Of a stretch of 64,000 nucleotides of DNA, positions 35,978 to 44,150 are shown in pieces. How positions within the stretch are numbered: the stretch's first letter is position 1; each line of letters opens with the position of its first letter. The stretch lies in contig NZ_LT906453.1 of assembly GCF_900187045.1 (NCBI RefSeq), forward strand, positions 558,001 to 622,000, given 5' to 3'. The notes under the pieces are model-generated. The model was not told the origin of the DNA. It did no database searches and saw nothing but the letters and a program-made list of their open reading frames with translations. This DNA comes from Dermatophilus congolensis. GTDB taxonomy: Bacteria > Actinomycetota > Actinomycetes > Actinomycetales > Dermatophilaceae. A program made the position numbers and the translations under genes.

Positions 35978-38731
35978 ATGTCGGAGCAGTGCGATGAAAC
36001 GAGTTCGGTGGGTGGCGGTATCGCGGTAGAGACGTTTGAGGCGTGTGCGCCGCAGACGTGGGCGCAGGCGTCGTGGCCGTTAGGGGCTCATGAAGCAGGC
36101 CGGTTGGTGGTGACTGCTGAGGAGATCTTGTCCGGATCAGTGCCGCCGGTGCGGGTGGAGCGTGGTGATCGCGGGTTTTGTGAGGATGTTCCGGCCGAAG
36201 AGCGGGTGGGGTGCACGTTCGCTGTGTATGCGCCGCGTGCAGAGCGGGTATTGCTGGAGTTTTACGCTGAGGCTGTTGGAGTGGATGCGGCAGCTGAGTT
36301 TGATATGGCTCGAGGTGAAGACGGTGTGTGGCGTGCGCGGGTGCAAGGCCCGGGGCATGGCACGTTGTATGGGTTCCGTTGTTGGGGCCCGAACTGGGTG
36401 GTTGATCCGCAGTGGTGTCGGGGTGGTTCAGCGGCGGGGTTTATGGCGGATGTTGATGAGGTGGGGGACCGCTTCAATCCGAACAAGGTGCTTTTTGATC
36501 CCTATGCCCGAGAAATCACGCACAATCTGGCATCGGATTTGATTCATGAGCACGGTGGGTGCGTGGATGTGTTTGCAACTGGTGGGGTGGAAGTGGATGG
36601 GCGTGCACGGCGGGAGCTTGATTCGGGTAGGTGGGCCCCTAAGGGCGTGATTGTTCTCGATGGCACGTCTACGGGGGCGCGGCCATTCACGCATATTTCG
36701 GACGCGATTATTTATGAGACGCATCTGCAGGGATTTACGGCGCATCCAAGTTCGGTGCGGTTGCCGGAGTTGTTGGCTGATGTGGCTGGTTTTGGTGAGG
36801 TTGTTGGAGTCCCTGATGAGCTGCGGGGCACGTATGCCGGTGCTGCGTATATGGCTCCGTATTTGCGGGCGCTGGGTGTAACCACGATCGAGTTTTTGCC
36901 AGTGCAGGAATCTACGTCGCGTAATGCGCCGGTGGGGCCAGAAGATCCCCGAGAGAATTATTGGGGCTATACAACTTTGGCTTATTTTGCGCCGAATCGG
37001 GCGTACGCCCATGACCGTTCGTTGGGTGGGCCTACGCGAGAGTTTAAAGAGATGGTGGCCGCGTTCCACGACGTCGGTATCGAGGTGTACGTGGATGTGG
37101 TTTACAACCACTCTGGTGAAGGAGGGCACTGGGAAGGGGATCTGGATACGGTCTCGTTCACGTCCCTAGGCGGCTTCTCCACCTCGGAGTATTACGTATT
37201 GACGGCGGAAAACCGGCTGGTTGATGGGGCCACAGGTGTATCGAACCAGATGAATTTCTCCAGCTCATGTACAGCGGCGGTGACGTTAGATTCGCTGGCG
37301 TACTGGCTGCATGACATGGGAGTGGATGGGTTCCGCTTTGATCTAGCGCCGGTGTTGGGGCGTAAACCAGATGAGGCAGAGCGCGACGATTGGGAAGAGC
37401 AACGACGGTTTTTTGATCAGCATCCGGTGTTGATCGGTATTGCCAGGCTGGGTGAACTGGCTGGAGCAGAAGTTATTGCCGAAGCATGGGACTTGTGGGG
37501 TTACGAGGTCGGTAACTTCCCACCGGGGTGGTCTGAATGGAATGGCCGTTTCCGTGATGCGGTGCGACGTTTCACAAAGGGTGATGCGAACACGGATTCG
37601 TTCATCGACATGATGAATGGCGATTACGAGCATTTCTACAACGAGAAAGATCCGGGAAAGTCGATCAATTTCGTTACTGCTCATGACGGCTTCACGATGA
37701 TGGACTTGGTCTCGTACAACGGAAAAACAAATGAGACCTTGACGTGGCCGTTTGGGCCTTCTGACGGTGGCAGTGATGACAACGAGTCGTGGGATTCCGG
37801 TGGTGATCAGGCACTGCGGCGCACGCGGTTGCGGAATTTCCTCGCAATCCTGATGTTTTCTCGCGGTGTTCCCATGATTGTGGGTGGTGACGAGTATGGG
37901 CGGGGCCAGAACGGAAATAACAACCCGTGGAATCTGAATTCGGTCGGTATGTGGAACAACTGGGCGCAGGCTGGTTCGAATGCGCCGATGCAGCTTCCGG
38001 TAGATCCAGATGACCCGGAAAACGGTGGCATGTACTACGACGTGTTTGGGGTGGCGGATTGTCGAGAAACCGTCAATCCCATTCTCGTTTTCACGCGAGC
38101 GCTCACGTGGATTCGGCATGCCTCTCCAGAGCTGCGGCAACGGTACTGGGGAGCCTATGCCGGTGAAGATGAGGTGCAGTATCTGTTCCGTGATCCTTCG
38201 GGGCGGCGATGGACGCAGCCTGGTGATCGCGCGTTGCAGGTGCGGTTGGGGACAGCGCAAAGCCCCGACGGTGATTTTGTCCTGTTGATCAACATGGAGG
38301 ATCACGAGGTCGAGTTCACTTTCCCGAGCCTGGAAGATCCTTGCGCTGAGGAGACAGAGCTGGTCGAGGAGGCGGCAGGTCCTGGTGGTCGGTGGGAGCG
38401 CCTCATCGATACGGCGCCGTGGGCAGAACGGTTTTACAACGTGTTCGGTTCACTGGCGACTGCGATCCGTGGGCAGGCATATGCCGATCAGGTGCGTGAA
38501 GCGATCGCTGAGGCTGAAGCTCAGGGAATGGACGTTCAAGAGGCGATTGGTTCAGCAGCGGGGGTGGATGCTGATCGGGTGCCGCGTGACTATCTCGATG
38601 GTGACCGGTATCGGATGGCTCCGTGGTCGATTGCGGTGGCTCGTCAGACACCCCCTGAGCCTGCGGACGAGGCTGAATCTGCTGAAGGGGAGCCTGCTGA
38701 AGAGTCTGAATTGGTAGAGCAGCAGGAGTAG
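35978..38731 (+). CDS. glgX: Glycogen debranching enzyme GlgX
   Basis: A 917-residue isoamylase-type GH13 enzyme that cuts alpha-1,6 branches of glycogen. An N-terminal CBM48-like domain lies at about 65-210 (FAVYAPRAERVLLEFY). The catalytic barrel follows: IYETHLQGFTAHP, YVDVVYNHSGEG, GVDGFRFDLAPV with the nucleophile Asp, VIAEAWD with the acid Glu, and FVTAHDGF with the His-Asp pair. The protein is about 200 residues longer than usual GlgX: it has an extra N-terminal 60 residues and a very acidic C-terminal tail (EPADEAESAEGEPAEESE region). Insertions near EKDPGK look normal. The ATG follows GGAGGAG at 35962-35968. A terminator follows at 38816-38860. Confidence 0.93.
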   Translation: MSEQCDETSSVGGGIAVETFEACAPQTWAQASWPLGAHEAGRLVVTAEEILSGSVPPVRVERGDRGFCEDVPAEERVGCTFAVYAPRAERVLLEFYAEAVGVDAAAEFDMARGEDGVWRARVQGPGHGTLYGFRCWGPNWVVDPQWCRGGSAAGFMADVDEVGDRFNPNKVLFDPYAREITHNLASDLIHEHGGCVDVFATGGVEVDGRARRELDSGRWAPKGVIVLDGTSTGARPFTHISDAIIYETHLQGFTAHPSSVRLPELLADVAGFGEVVGVPDELRGTYAGAAYMAPYLRALGVTTIEFLPVQESTSRNAPVGPEDPRENYWGYTTLAYFAPNRAYAHDRSLGGPTREFKEMVAAFHDVGIEVYVDVVYNHSGEGGHWEGDLDTVSFTSLGGFSTSEYYVLTAENRLVDGATGVSNQMNFSSSCTAAVTLDSLAYWLHDMGVDGFRFDLAPVLGRKPDEAERDDWEEQRRFFDQHPVLIGIARLGELAGAEVIAEAWDLWGYEVGNFPPGWSEWNGRFRDAVRRFTKGDANTDSFIDMMNGDYEHFYNEKDPGKSINFVTAHDGFTMMDLVSYNGKTNETLTWPFGPSDGGSDDNESWDSGGDQALRRTRLRNFLAILMFSRGVPMIVGGDEYGRGQNGNNNPWNLNSVGMWNNWAQAGSNAPMQLPVDPDDPENGGMYYDVFGVADCRETVNPILVFTRALTWIRHASPELRQRYWGAYAGEDEVQYLFRDPSGRRWTQPGDRALQVRLGTAQSPDGDFVLLINMEDHEVEFTFPSLEDPCAEETELVEEAAGPGGRWERLIDTAPWAERFYNVFGSLATAIRGQAYADQVREAIAEAEAQGMDVQEAIGSAAGVDADRVPRDYLDGDRYRMAPWSIAVARQTPPEPADEAESAEGEPAEESELVEQQE

Positions 38732-38815
38732 AGAAGTCACCGCTATCTGCGGTTTCTTAGCAGTCTAGGTGGTTGCTGCGTTGCACTATTTGTGGTGATT
38801 TTTGTGACATAGCAG

Positions 38816-38860
38816 GGCTGTTGGTGCAGGCTGGGCCGCGTCCGGCCTGCACCAACAGCC
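38816..38860 (+). terminator. Terminator after glgX
   Basis: Perfect 16-base arms (38816-38831, 38845-38860) with the outer sequence GGCTGTTGGTGCAGGC, 13-base loop. It ends 24 bases before the SUMT start, and lies inside the upstream part of that open frame, which argues for the later start. Confidence 0.8.
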
Positions 38861-38883
38861 TGGGTCGGTGTTACCTTCGCTGC

Positions 38884-39879
38884 GTGCACATCGACATCGA
38901 CCTGCAGACCGCCACTGTTGTGGTGATCGGCCCAGAACGCGAAGCGAACTGGGCGGTAAAACGTTTCGCGCCGTTGGCGGCAGAGACAATCGTTGTTGAC
39001 GATCCTGCTGCCGTTCCTGTCGGCGGCAGTGTTCTCGTTGACGTCACTGGTGGCGCCGCTAAATGGGCTCAGGCAGTTGCCGCGTTGCGTGTTGGACGGG
39101 TCACGGTGTGTCTTGATGTGCCGGATAGCGGGGGGCAGATCGTTCTTGTCGGCGCAGGTCCGGGGCATCATGATCAGCAGAGCGTTGCTGTGCGTCGTGA
39201 ACTGTTCAACGCTGATGTTGTTTTCACGGACAGGCTCGCCACCTATGACGATCACGCCACGATCGCCCGCTTAGCGCCAGCAGCTCGCATTGTTGATGTC
39301 GGTAAGCTTCCTGGCGCTCACCGGGTTCCCCAGCGTGAGATTGAGGCCCGTATGGTTCAGGCTGCTCAGGCAGGTGACTACGTGGTGCGCCTCAAAGGCG
39401 GAGATCCATTTGTGTTCGGCAGGGGTGGTGAAGAGGTCGCTGCGGCGGTGGCAGCGGGCATTGAAGTGCGGGTGTTGCCGGGGATCACTTCGGCGGTGGC
39501 GGTGCCAGAGTCGGTGGGGATTCCGGTGACGCACCGAGGTGTTGCGCGTGCGTTCACGGTGGTCAGTGGGCATGAACCGTTCACTGAGGAGCAGAGTCGT
39601 GGATTGGTGCAGGCGGGCGGGACCATTGTGGTGTTGATGGGGGTGGCGACGATGGTTCGTTCGATGGCTGCTTTGGTGGCGGCAGGGATGGATCCGGATA
39701 CTCCGTTTGCGGTGATGGAGCGTGGGTTCACTGATGAGGAGCGGGTAGTGCGGGGTGTGGTGGGGCAAGCGGAGGCGTTTGTTGAGCGGGAGTCTCCGGC
39801 TGCTCCGGCAGTCATTGTTATTGGTGGTGTTGCGGATGTGAGCCTGTTGCAGGGCGGGGTTGATGAGGTTGTGTCATGA
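38884..39879 (+). CDS. cobA: Uroporphyrinogen-III C-methyltransferase
   Basis: About 331 residues. The C-terminal 240 residues form an SUMT, which methylates uroporphyrinogen III twice to make precorrin-2 for siroheme and cobalamin. Visible are LVGAGPGHHDQQS, DRLATYD, VDVGKLPGAHRVPQ, the VVRLKGGDPFVFGRGGEE loop and LPGITSA. The first 90 residues resemble the Rossmann domain of CysG/Met8 (precorrin-2 dehydrogenase/ferrochelatase), but the nucleotide loop reads VVIGPEREANW rather than GGG, and the domain is short, so it is probably inactive. GTG 38884 is chosen: it follows the glgX terminator and has a TACCTT box six bases before it (likely leaderless). Confidence 0.88.
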   Translation: MHIDIDLQTATVVVIGPEREANWAVKRFAPLAAETIVVDDPAAVPVGGSVLVDVTGGAAKWAQAVAALRVGRVTVCLDVPDSGGQIVLVGAGPGHHDQQSVAVRRELFNADVVFTDRLATYDDHATIARLAPAARIVDVGKLPGAHRVPQREIEARMVQAAQAGDYVVRLKGGDPFVFGRGGEEVAAAVAAGIEVRVLPGITSAVAVPESVGIPVTHRGVARAFTVVSGHEPFTEEQSRGLVQAGGTIVVLMGVATMVRSMAALVAAGMDPDTPFAVMERGFTDEERVVRGVVGQAEAFVERESPAAPAVIVIGGVADVSLLQGGVDEVVS

Positions 39880-39881
39880 GT

Positions 39882-39917
39882 GGGCGGGGTGCCTCACATT
39901 CGTGAGGCCCCCGCCCA
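39882..39917. terminator. Terminator between convergent genes
   Basis: GGGCGGGGTGCCTCAC and GTGAGGCCCCCGCCC pair around the loop ATTC with one bulged base. It lies between the SUMT stop and the end of the convergent membrane-protein gene. Confidence 0.8.
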
Positions 39918-39932
39918 TCCATATGGAGCTAG

Positions 39933-41117
39933 TTAGTTACCTGCTGAAGGTGGGGTGTTCCCGGCGTTTTTGTCCTCGTCGGGGCGTGGTGAGGTTTCGT
40001 TGTTTGTTTCGACGCGTTGCCCGTATCGGGGCTCTTCGGTGGGGGGTTGCTGGCCGTATCGCTGGGGTGTTTCAGCCGCAGGTTCAGTTGTGGTGGCCCC
40101 GTAGCGTTGGCCTTGTGGCTGGCCCCACTGGGCTGTTTCGGCTTGCCAGGGAGCGTCAATGACGTGCGCTGTGGGGGTGGGGTCTTCTTCGTTGCGGCGG
40201 CGGCGCTCATCCAGGTAGAGGATTGACATGAAGCACGCCATGAGCGGTGCAAAAAGGATGTTGAGCAGTGCGCTCAAAATATTTGCGGTGACTGCGCCAC
40301 TTGAGGTTGCGGGATTGTTCCCGAAGGTTTCTTCCATGGGGGCGCCGAATGCCATGCCTAGCGCGGCTGTCACGATGAACCAGACGATTCCTACGGCGAT
40401 GTTGAACAGGACCAGACGTCCAAAGACGCGCCAGAAAGCACCTTTGGTTAGGTGCCAAGAACGGCGCAGCGGGTTGAGCCCCTTGCCGGTTTCTAGGGCC
40501 AGGGTTGCTAGGTAGAAGCACCAGCGGACAGCAACGTAGGTCACGATGACGAATATCGCTATGGCGGCGATGAAGAGAGCAATCCCGGCGGTGGGGCCTT
40601 CCACGCCGCTCACGCCGATGCCGAACAAGATGGCGACAGAGAGCACGATCGAGAGCACAATCGCCGCAGTCATGAACACGATGGTGGGCAGAGCGCGTCG
40701 GAAGAGCCCTTTGGTGCTACGGGAAAGGTCGCGGTATGTGGGGCGGCGAGTGGCTTCAGTTTCGATGGCCAGCACGTACAGCATGCCGTTGATCTTCACG
40801 GTGACGGCTAGATAGAGGAATGCTGAAACGAGGAGAACGACCGCAGCGGCTAGGCCTCCTGCGGCGAGCTTCCCGGAGGAGATGGACACTCTTCCGAGGC
40901 TGTCGAAGTTTCCTGCTGCGGTAATTAGAGCGATGAAAGCGACCGCGAGGACGGTGGCCGCGCCGATGATCAAGAGCGCAGCTTGCGATAGCAGCGAGAT
41001 ACCGATGAATAGCCCGGGGCGTTTGCCGAAGAGCGCGAAAGCTTTCGTGAAGGCTGTGGTGGCCTTGAGCGGGGAAGGCGGTAGTAGGCGGGTTGGGGGT
41101 GGTGTGAGGGGTTCCAT
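39933..41117 (-). CDS. Integral membrane protein, GPDP-phosphodiesterase membrane-domain-like
   Basis: A 394-residue membrane protein with about six helices. These include SQAALLIIGAATVLAVAFIA, VVLLVSAFLYLAVTVKI and FVIVTYVAVRWCFYLATLAL. The segment GLNPLRRSWHLTKGAFWRVFG is the typical cytoplasmic stretch of the glycerophosphoryl-diester-phosphodiesterase membrane domain/DUF975-like group, without any phosphodiesterase domain. A disordered Pro/Gln/Tyr/Thr-rich tail of about 90 residues follows, with repeated QRYG motifs (QGQRYGA, PQRYGQQ, EPRYGQR). ATG 41117 has a TACGGT box six bases upstream, suggesting a leaderless message. The function is unknown. Confidence 0.8.
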   Translation of the reverse strand: MEPLTPPPTRLLPPSPLKATTAFTKAFALFGKRPGLFIGISLLSQAALLIIGAATVLAVAFIALITAAGNFDSLGRVSISSGKLAAGGLAAAVVLLVSAFLYLAVTVKINGMLYVLAIETEATRRPTYRDLSRSTKGLFRRALPTIVFMTAAIVLSIVLSVAILFGIGVSGVEGPTAGIALFIAAIAIFVIVTYVAVRWCFYLATLALETGKGLNPLRRSWHLTKGAFWRVFGRLVLFNIAVGIVWFIVTAALGMAFGAPMEETFGNNPATSSGAVTANILSALLNILFAPLMACFMSILYLDERRRRNEEDPTPTAHVIDAPWQAETAQWGQPQGQRYGATTTEPAAETPQRYGQQPPTEEPRYGQRVETNNETSPRPDEDKNAGNTPPSAGN

Positions 41118-41642
41118 GGCTCCACCGTAGGTGACCGGGGTGAGTTTGAGGTGTGGGGGGGAGAGGAGGAGTTGTTGGGGGCAGGGTGAGCTTAGGTGGG
41201 GTTTCTTTATCCCCCAATGGTTTCGAGGTGAACCTCCAGTTATTACATACGTAAGTGCGTGGGAGGCCCCACATGTGGTCGGTCGTTTACAAAGCGTGCG
41301 CAAGGATGAGGCAGGCTCGCCGGGGCCACCCACCTTCGGGATGTGTCAGATGTCGGGGGAGGGGCGAGCTTTTGTGCTTTATGCCGGGTCAATGACCTGC
41401 AAAGCCCTCGCTGAGGGGCGTGGAGCCTAGGCGATCCTGTCCCGTAGTAGATGGCTTACTACGGGAGGGGGTGGGTGGTCACCTGAACGGTGCCTCCGAC
41501 GTGTTGAGGTCATGGCGGTAATGTTCCGGGGTTGCTGACCGTTAAGCACGTCGATCAGTGACGCGCTACACCCCATTGAATGTGGAAGAAAGTGAATCCG
41601 GGGGGAACGTGAGTTCGTATCCGGTCGAAGGGAGGTGCCGGA
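41118..41642. other. Intergenic region upstream of the MarR gene
   Basis: No protein-like frame is convincing; an open frame at 41131-41430 is Gly/Cys/Trp-rich and has no ribosome site. A perfect hairpin, CCCGTAGTA / TACTACGGG (41441-41449, 41457-41465), and a small inverted repeat TTAC-ATAC-GTAA near 41240 could be regulatory, for example for the MarR protein itself. Confidence 0.45.
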
Positions 41643-42155
41643 GTGACAAGAACCCGGCTAGAAGAGCAGGTCCGGTCTGAAGAACAGCCCGTAGAAAGGA
41701 CTGTCGACGACGCGTTGATTCGTATTCTTCGCGCCATGTCCAGGGAGAGCACGCGGCGTAGCCGCTGCGCGGGCATGCGGCCTGCTTTGTCAAACACGGA
41801 TGTGTGGCTGCTGGGATTCATCCATGAGCACGAGAATGTGCGGCCCACGGATCTTGCCAGCTGGCAGGACGTGGATAAGTCAACAATCACAATGCAGTTG
41901 AAGCGGCTTGTTGCGGCGGGTTTGGTCAAGCGGGTTGCTTCACCGCGCGATCGCCGTTCGATCAACGTCACTTTGACGGTGAAAGGTAAGGCCGCTTTGG
42001 CCAATGTGCATGAGCAGGGGATTGGCTTCCTAGCCGATTTGCTGTCCACCTGGAGTGTGGAGGATCGAGGAGAGTTGGCGCGCTCGATCTCCCGGCTGGC
42101 AGATGTGATGGAAGCTCGTGTAGCGCCAGTGCGTGATGGCTGTGACGCTGCCTAA
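41643..42155 (+). CDS. MarR-family transcriptional regulator
   Basis: A 170-residue winged-helix regulator. The core fits the family: VWLLGFIHEHENVRPTDLAS, DKSTITMQLKRLVAAGLVKR as the recognition helix region, then SPRDRRSINVTLTVKGKAAL as the wing. MarR proteins bind as dimers to inverted repeats and are released by small phenolic or oxidised ligands. The GTG start has a strong GGGAGGTG ribosome site. N-terminal 25 residues are polar (TRTRLEEQVRSEEQPVERT). It abuts aroD tail to tail with no spare base: TAA 42153-42155, then the aroD stop at 42156-42158. Its targets are not evident. Confidence 0.9.
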   Translation: MTRTRLEEQVRSEEQPVERTVDDALIRILRAMSRESTRRSRCAGMRPALSNTDVWLLGFIHEHENVRPTDLASWQDVDKSTITMQLKRLVAAGLVKRVASPRDRRSINVTLTVKGKAALANVHEQGIGFLADLLSTWSVEDRGELARSISRLADVMEARVAPVRDGCDAA

Positions 42156-42965
42156 CTAGTGTTCAGTTGAGTCGTCGTTGTCGTCACGGGTCGGGGCGGC
42201 TCTCTCCAAGAGATGGAGAACTGTGACGACGTCGTCGACGGCGAGCTGACCGGGAGCAGAGGACGCGGCCACCCGTGCGAAGGTGGCCGCGCTCCCGAAT
42301 GCTGCGCCAACAAGTCGGCTGGCGGCGCCGAGGGAGCCCATGGCGATCGTGATCAGGGGGATATGGGCTTCTTGGTGGCGCAGGCTAGTAGCAGTGAAAA
42401 GATGCGCCAGATCCAGCGAGGTGGTCGCTGTGACAGCAAGTTTGGCGATGTCGGCGCCAGCGTTTTCCATATCGGCAAGCAAAGACACCATGGCGCTCAC
42501 CTCAGGAGTTGCGGTGAAGTCGTGCGCGGATGCGATGACGAGGGCACCTTCGGCCTGAGCGACGTGGATAGCGGTGGGGCCTACCGGGTGTCGGTATTCG
42601 ATATCGATGAAGTCAGCGCCAGCACCTGCGATGGTCTCGATGAGGTGGAGGTAGTCGGTTTCGGTGGCTGATCCGTTTCCTCCTTCTCTGATGGTGCGGT
42701 AGGTGAAGCAGCAGGGCAGGTCATGGCCAGTTGAGGCGATGTGCTCGGTGAGCTGGTGGAGGGTGTCTGCGTATGCCTTGACGGAGCGTGCATGGCGGAA
42801 CTGATCGGCGCGCCACTCGAGCATGTCGGTTTCGGTTGCTGCGGCACGGGTGATTTCTTCACGGAGCGTGTCGATGTCAGAGCCAACTAGGGGGGTGATG
42901 ACGGTGGTGCGGCCAGCACCAATCGGTCCAGCAGCGCGGACGGTGGGGGAAGGTGTGGTGTCCAT
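42156..42965 (-). CDS. aroD: 3-dehydroquinate dehydratase, type I
   Basis: A 269-residue enzyme of the shikimate pathway that dehydrates 3-dehydroquinate through a lysine imine. It shows VITPLVGSD, EWRADQF, the YRTIREGGNG segment, DIEYRH, ASAHDF with the catalytic His, and IAKLAVTA with the Schiff-base Lys. Most actinobacteria use the unrelated type II enzyme (AroQ) in the main pathway, so a type I enzyme may be an additional or replacing copy. ATG 42965 has AGGAG seven bases upstream. It is transcribed away from a small membrane-protein gene. Confidence 0.92.
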   Translation of the reverse strand: MDTTPSPTVRAAGPIGAGRTTVITPLVGSDIDTLREEITRAAATETDMLEWRADQFRHARSVKAYADTLHQLTEHIASTGHDLPCCFTYRTIREGGNGSATETDYLHLIETIAGAGADFIDIEYRHPVGPTAIHVAQAEGALVIASAHDFTATPEVSAMVSLLADMENAGADIAKLAVTATTSLDLAHLFTATSLRHQEAHIPLITIAMGSLGAASRLVGAAFGSAATFARVAASSAPGQLAVDDVVTVLHLLERAAPTRDDNDDSTEH

Positions 42966-43053
42966 GATTGGCTCCTGCCAGGCGCGGGGGTCAGTTACCG
43001 ACATGCGCATGTTCCTCATGCTGAATCCTGTGCTGGCTCATACGATGCCAGGC

Positions 43054-43497
43054 ATGACCATGTCTTCGAGCAATGATCACGTACTCATCACTGGCAACGT
43101 TAAGCGCCAAGGTCGTCACCGTTCTCGTGCGGCGGCGGAGCAGAAGAAAACTGTTTTGCGTGATCCAGAGTCGGTGAATACGGCATTGGTGACTGCGTGC
43201 GGGCTGATCGGGGGATTTGCTACAGCCCAGCAGACAGGGGTACGTCCCTTGGGGGGTGTGGTTTTGGCGGCGGCGGGGCTATATGCCGGGCGTAGCTGGG
43301 TAAAGGTGGCTGGTCCGGGTGTTGCCGGTGCACTGGGTGCGGTGTACATGGGCGCTTTTGGTTTGTCGCATCCGTTGGCGAAGAAGATCGGGGCTTGGCC
43401 GTCTGTGTTCGCGGTGACTGCGGTCGCTGCGGGAGCAGCGTGTGCACTATCCGACAGTCGCGCTGAGCGCTGCCGCGTGAAACATCACCGTTCGTGA
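43054..43497 (+). CDS. Small membrane protein, unknown
   Basis: A 147-residue protein with a basic N-terminal 50 residues (NVKRQGRHRSRAAAEQKK) followed by about three or four hydrophobic segments: ALVTACGLIGGFA, GGVVLAAAGLYAGR, GVAGALGAVYMGAFG and VFAVTAVAAGAACAL. I recognise no family. ATG 43054 has TACGAT seven bases upstream, fitting a leaderless message; the open frame runs upstream to 42823 over the aroD promoter without protein character. It shares the divergent promoter region with aroD. A weak stem CCCTCA/TGAGGG at 43520-43551 may end it. Confidence 0.65.
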   Translation: MTMSSSNDHVLITGNVKRQGRHRSRAAAEQKKTVLRDPESVNTALVTACGLIGGFATAQQTGVRPLGGVVLAAAGLYAGRSWVKVAGPGVAGALGAVYMGAFGLSHPLAKKIGAWPSVFAVTAVAAGAACALSDSRAERCRVKHHRS

Positions 43498-43714
43498 AAT
43501 TTCTTAAAGTCCTGAAAATCCCTCATTGTTAGGTGTTTTCATCCTTGAGGGTGGAGTGGGTTGTTGATTAGCTCACCTAGTGTCCACATAGATACTTCCG
43601 TGGTGGCCGTTTTTGCTGTGGCTGTGAGTTACCAATAATGGTTCTAGCGGCCCCTTCAACGTGCCCGGTTACCGCGGGCGTTTCTGATTTCAGAACCGCA
43701 CGAAAGGTGAACTG

Positions 43715-43978
43715 ATGCTTACGCTTGGATGGATCGGCTGGATTGTTATTGGCGGCCTCGCTGGGTGGATTGGCAGCAAAATCATGGGTACAGATGCGCA
43801 GATGGGGTTGGTGGCCAACATTGTGGTTGGCGTCATTGGTGGTCTTATCGGCGGATTTGTTTTGAATTTGTTTGGTGTCAATGTAGCTGGCGGCGGGCTT
43901 ATTTTTAGCTTCCTGACAGCTCTGCTTGGTGCCGTCATTCTCTTGTGGATCGTGAAGATGGTTACAGGGCGCCGCTGA
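43715..43978 (+). CDS. GlsB/YeaQ/YmgE-family stress-response membrane protein
   Basis: An 87-residue three-helix membrane protein of the transglycosylase-associated family. It begins LTLGWIGWIVIGGLAGWIGSK and continues with NIVVGVIGGLIGGFVLNLFG, the typical glycine-zipper helices, and a last helix ending in VKMVTGRR. The helices are broken by IMGTDAQMG. Members are induced by stress in several Gram-positives. The ATG has a GAAAGGTG ribosome site. It stands alone with 217 bases before it and a stem (GCGTAGATGG/CCATCTACGC, 43999-44047) after it that may be a terminator. Confidence 0.9.
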   Translation: MLTLGWIGWIVIGGLAGWIGSKIMGTDAQMGLVANIVVGVIGGLIGGFVLNLFGVNVAGGGLIFSFLTALLGAVILLWIVKMVTGRR

Positions 43979-43998
43979 AAAACTCTCTTACTGAACCT

Positions 43999-44047
43999 GC
44001 GTAGATGGTTCCTTTGGGTGAAACTACCGAAAAGCAGCCATCTACGC
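43999..44047 (+). terminator. Possible terminator after the GlsB-type gene
   Basis: A perfect ten-base stem GCGTAGATGG/CCATCTACGC closes a 29-base loop that is itself partly self-complementary. It lies 21 bases after the stop. The long loop makes it a weaker call. Confidence 0.5.
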
Positions 44048-44150
44048 GGGTTTATAAAACCCAAAAAAGGTTGAGCAGAAACCCTGAAATCAATCCACAT
44101 CCCTGCCCCACCAATGTGAATACTGTCTGGCATAGGCCTAGGGTTCCGGT

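Noticed and set aside
41131-41430. 99-codon frame before the MarR gene
   Set aside because: No ribosome site, Gly/Cys/Trp-rich and no similarity seen; treated as intergenic.
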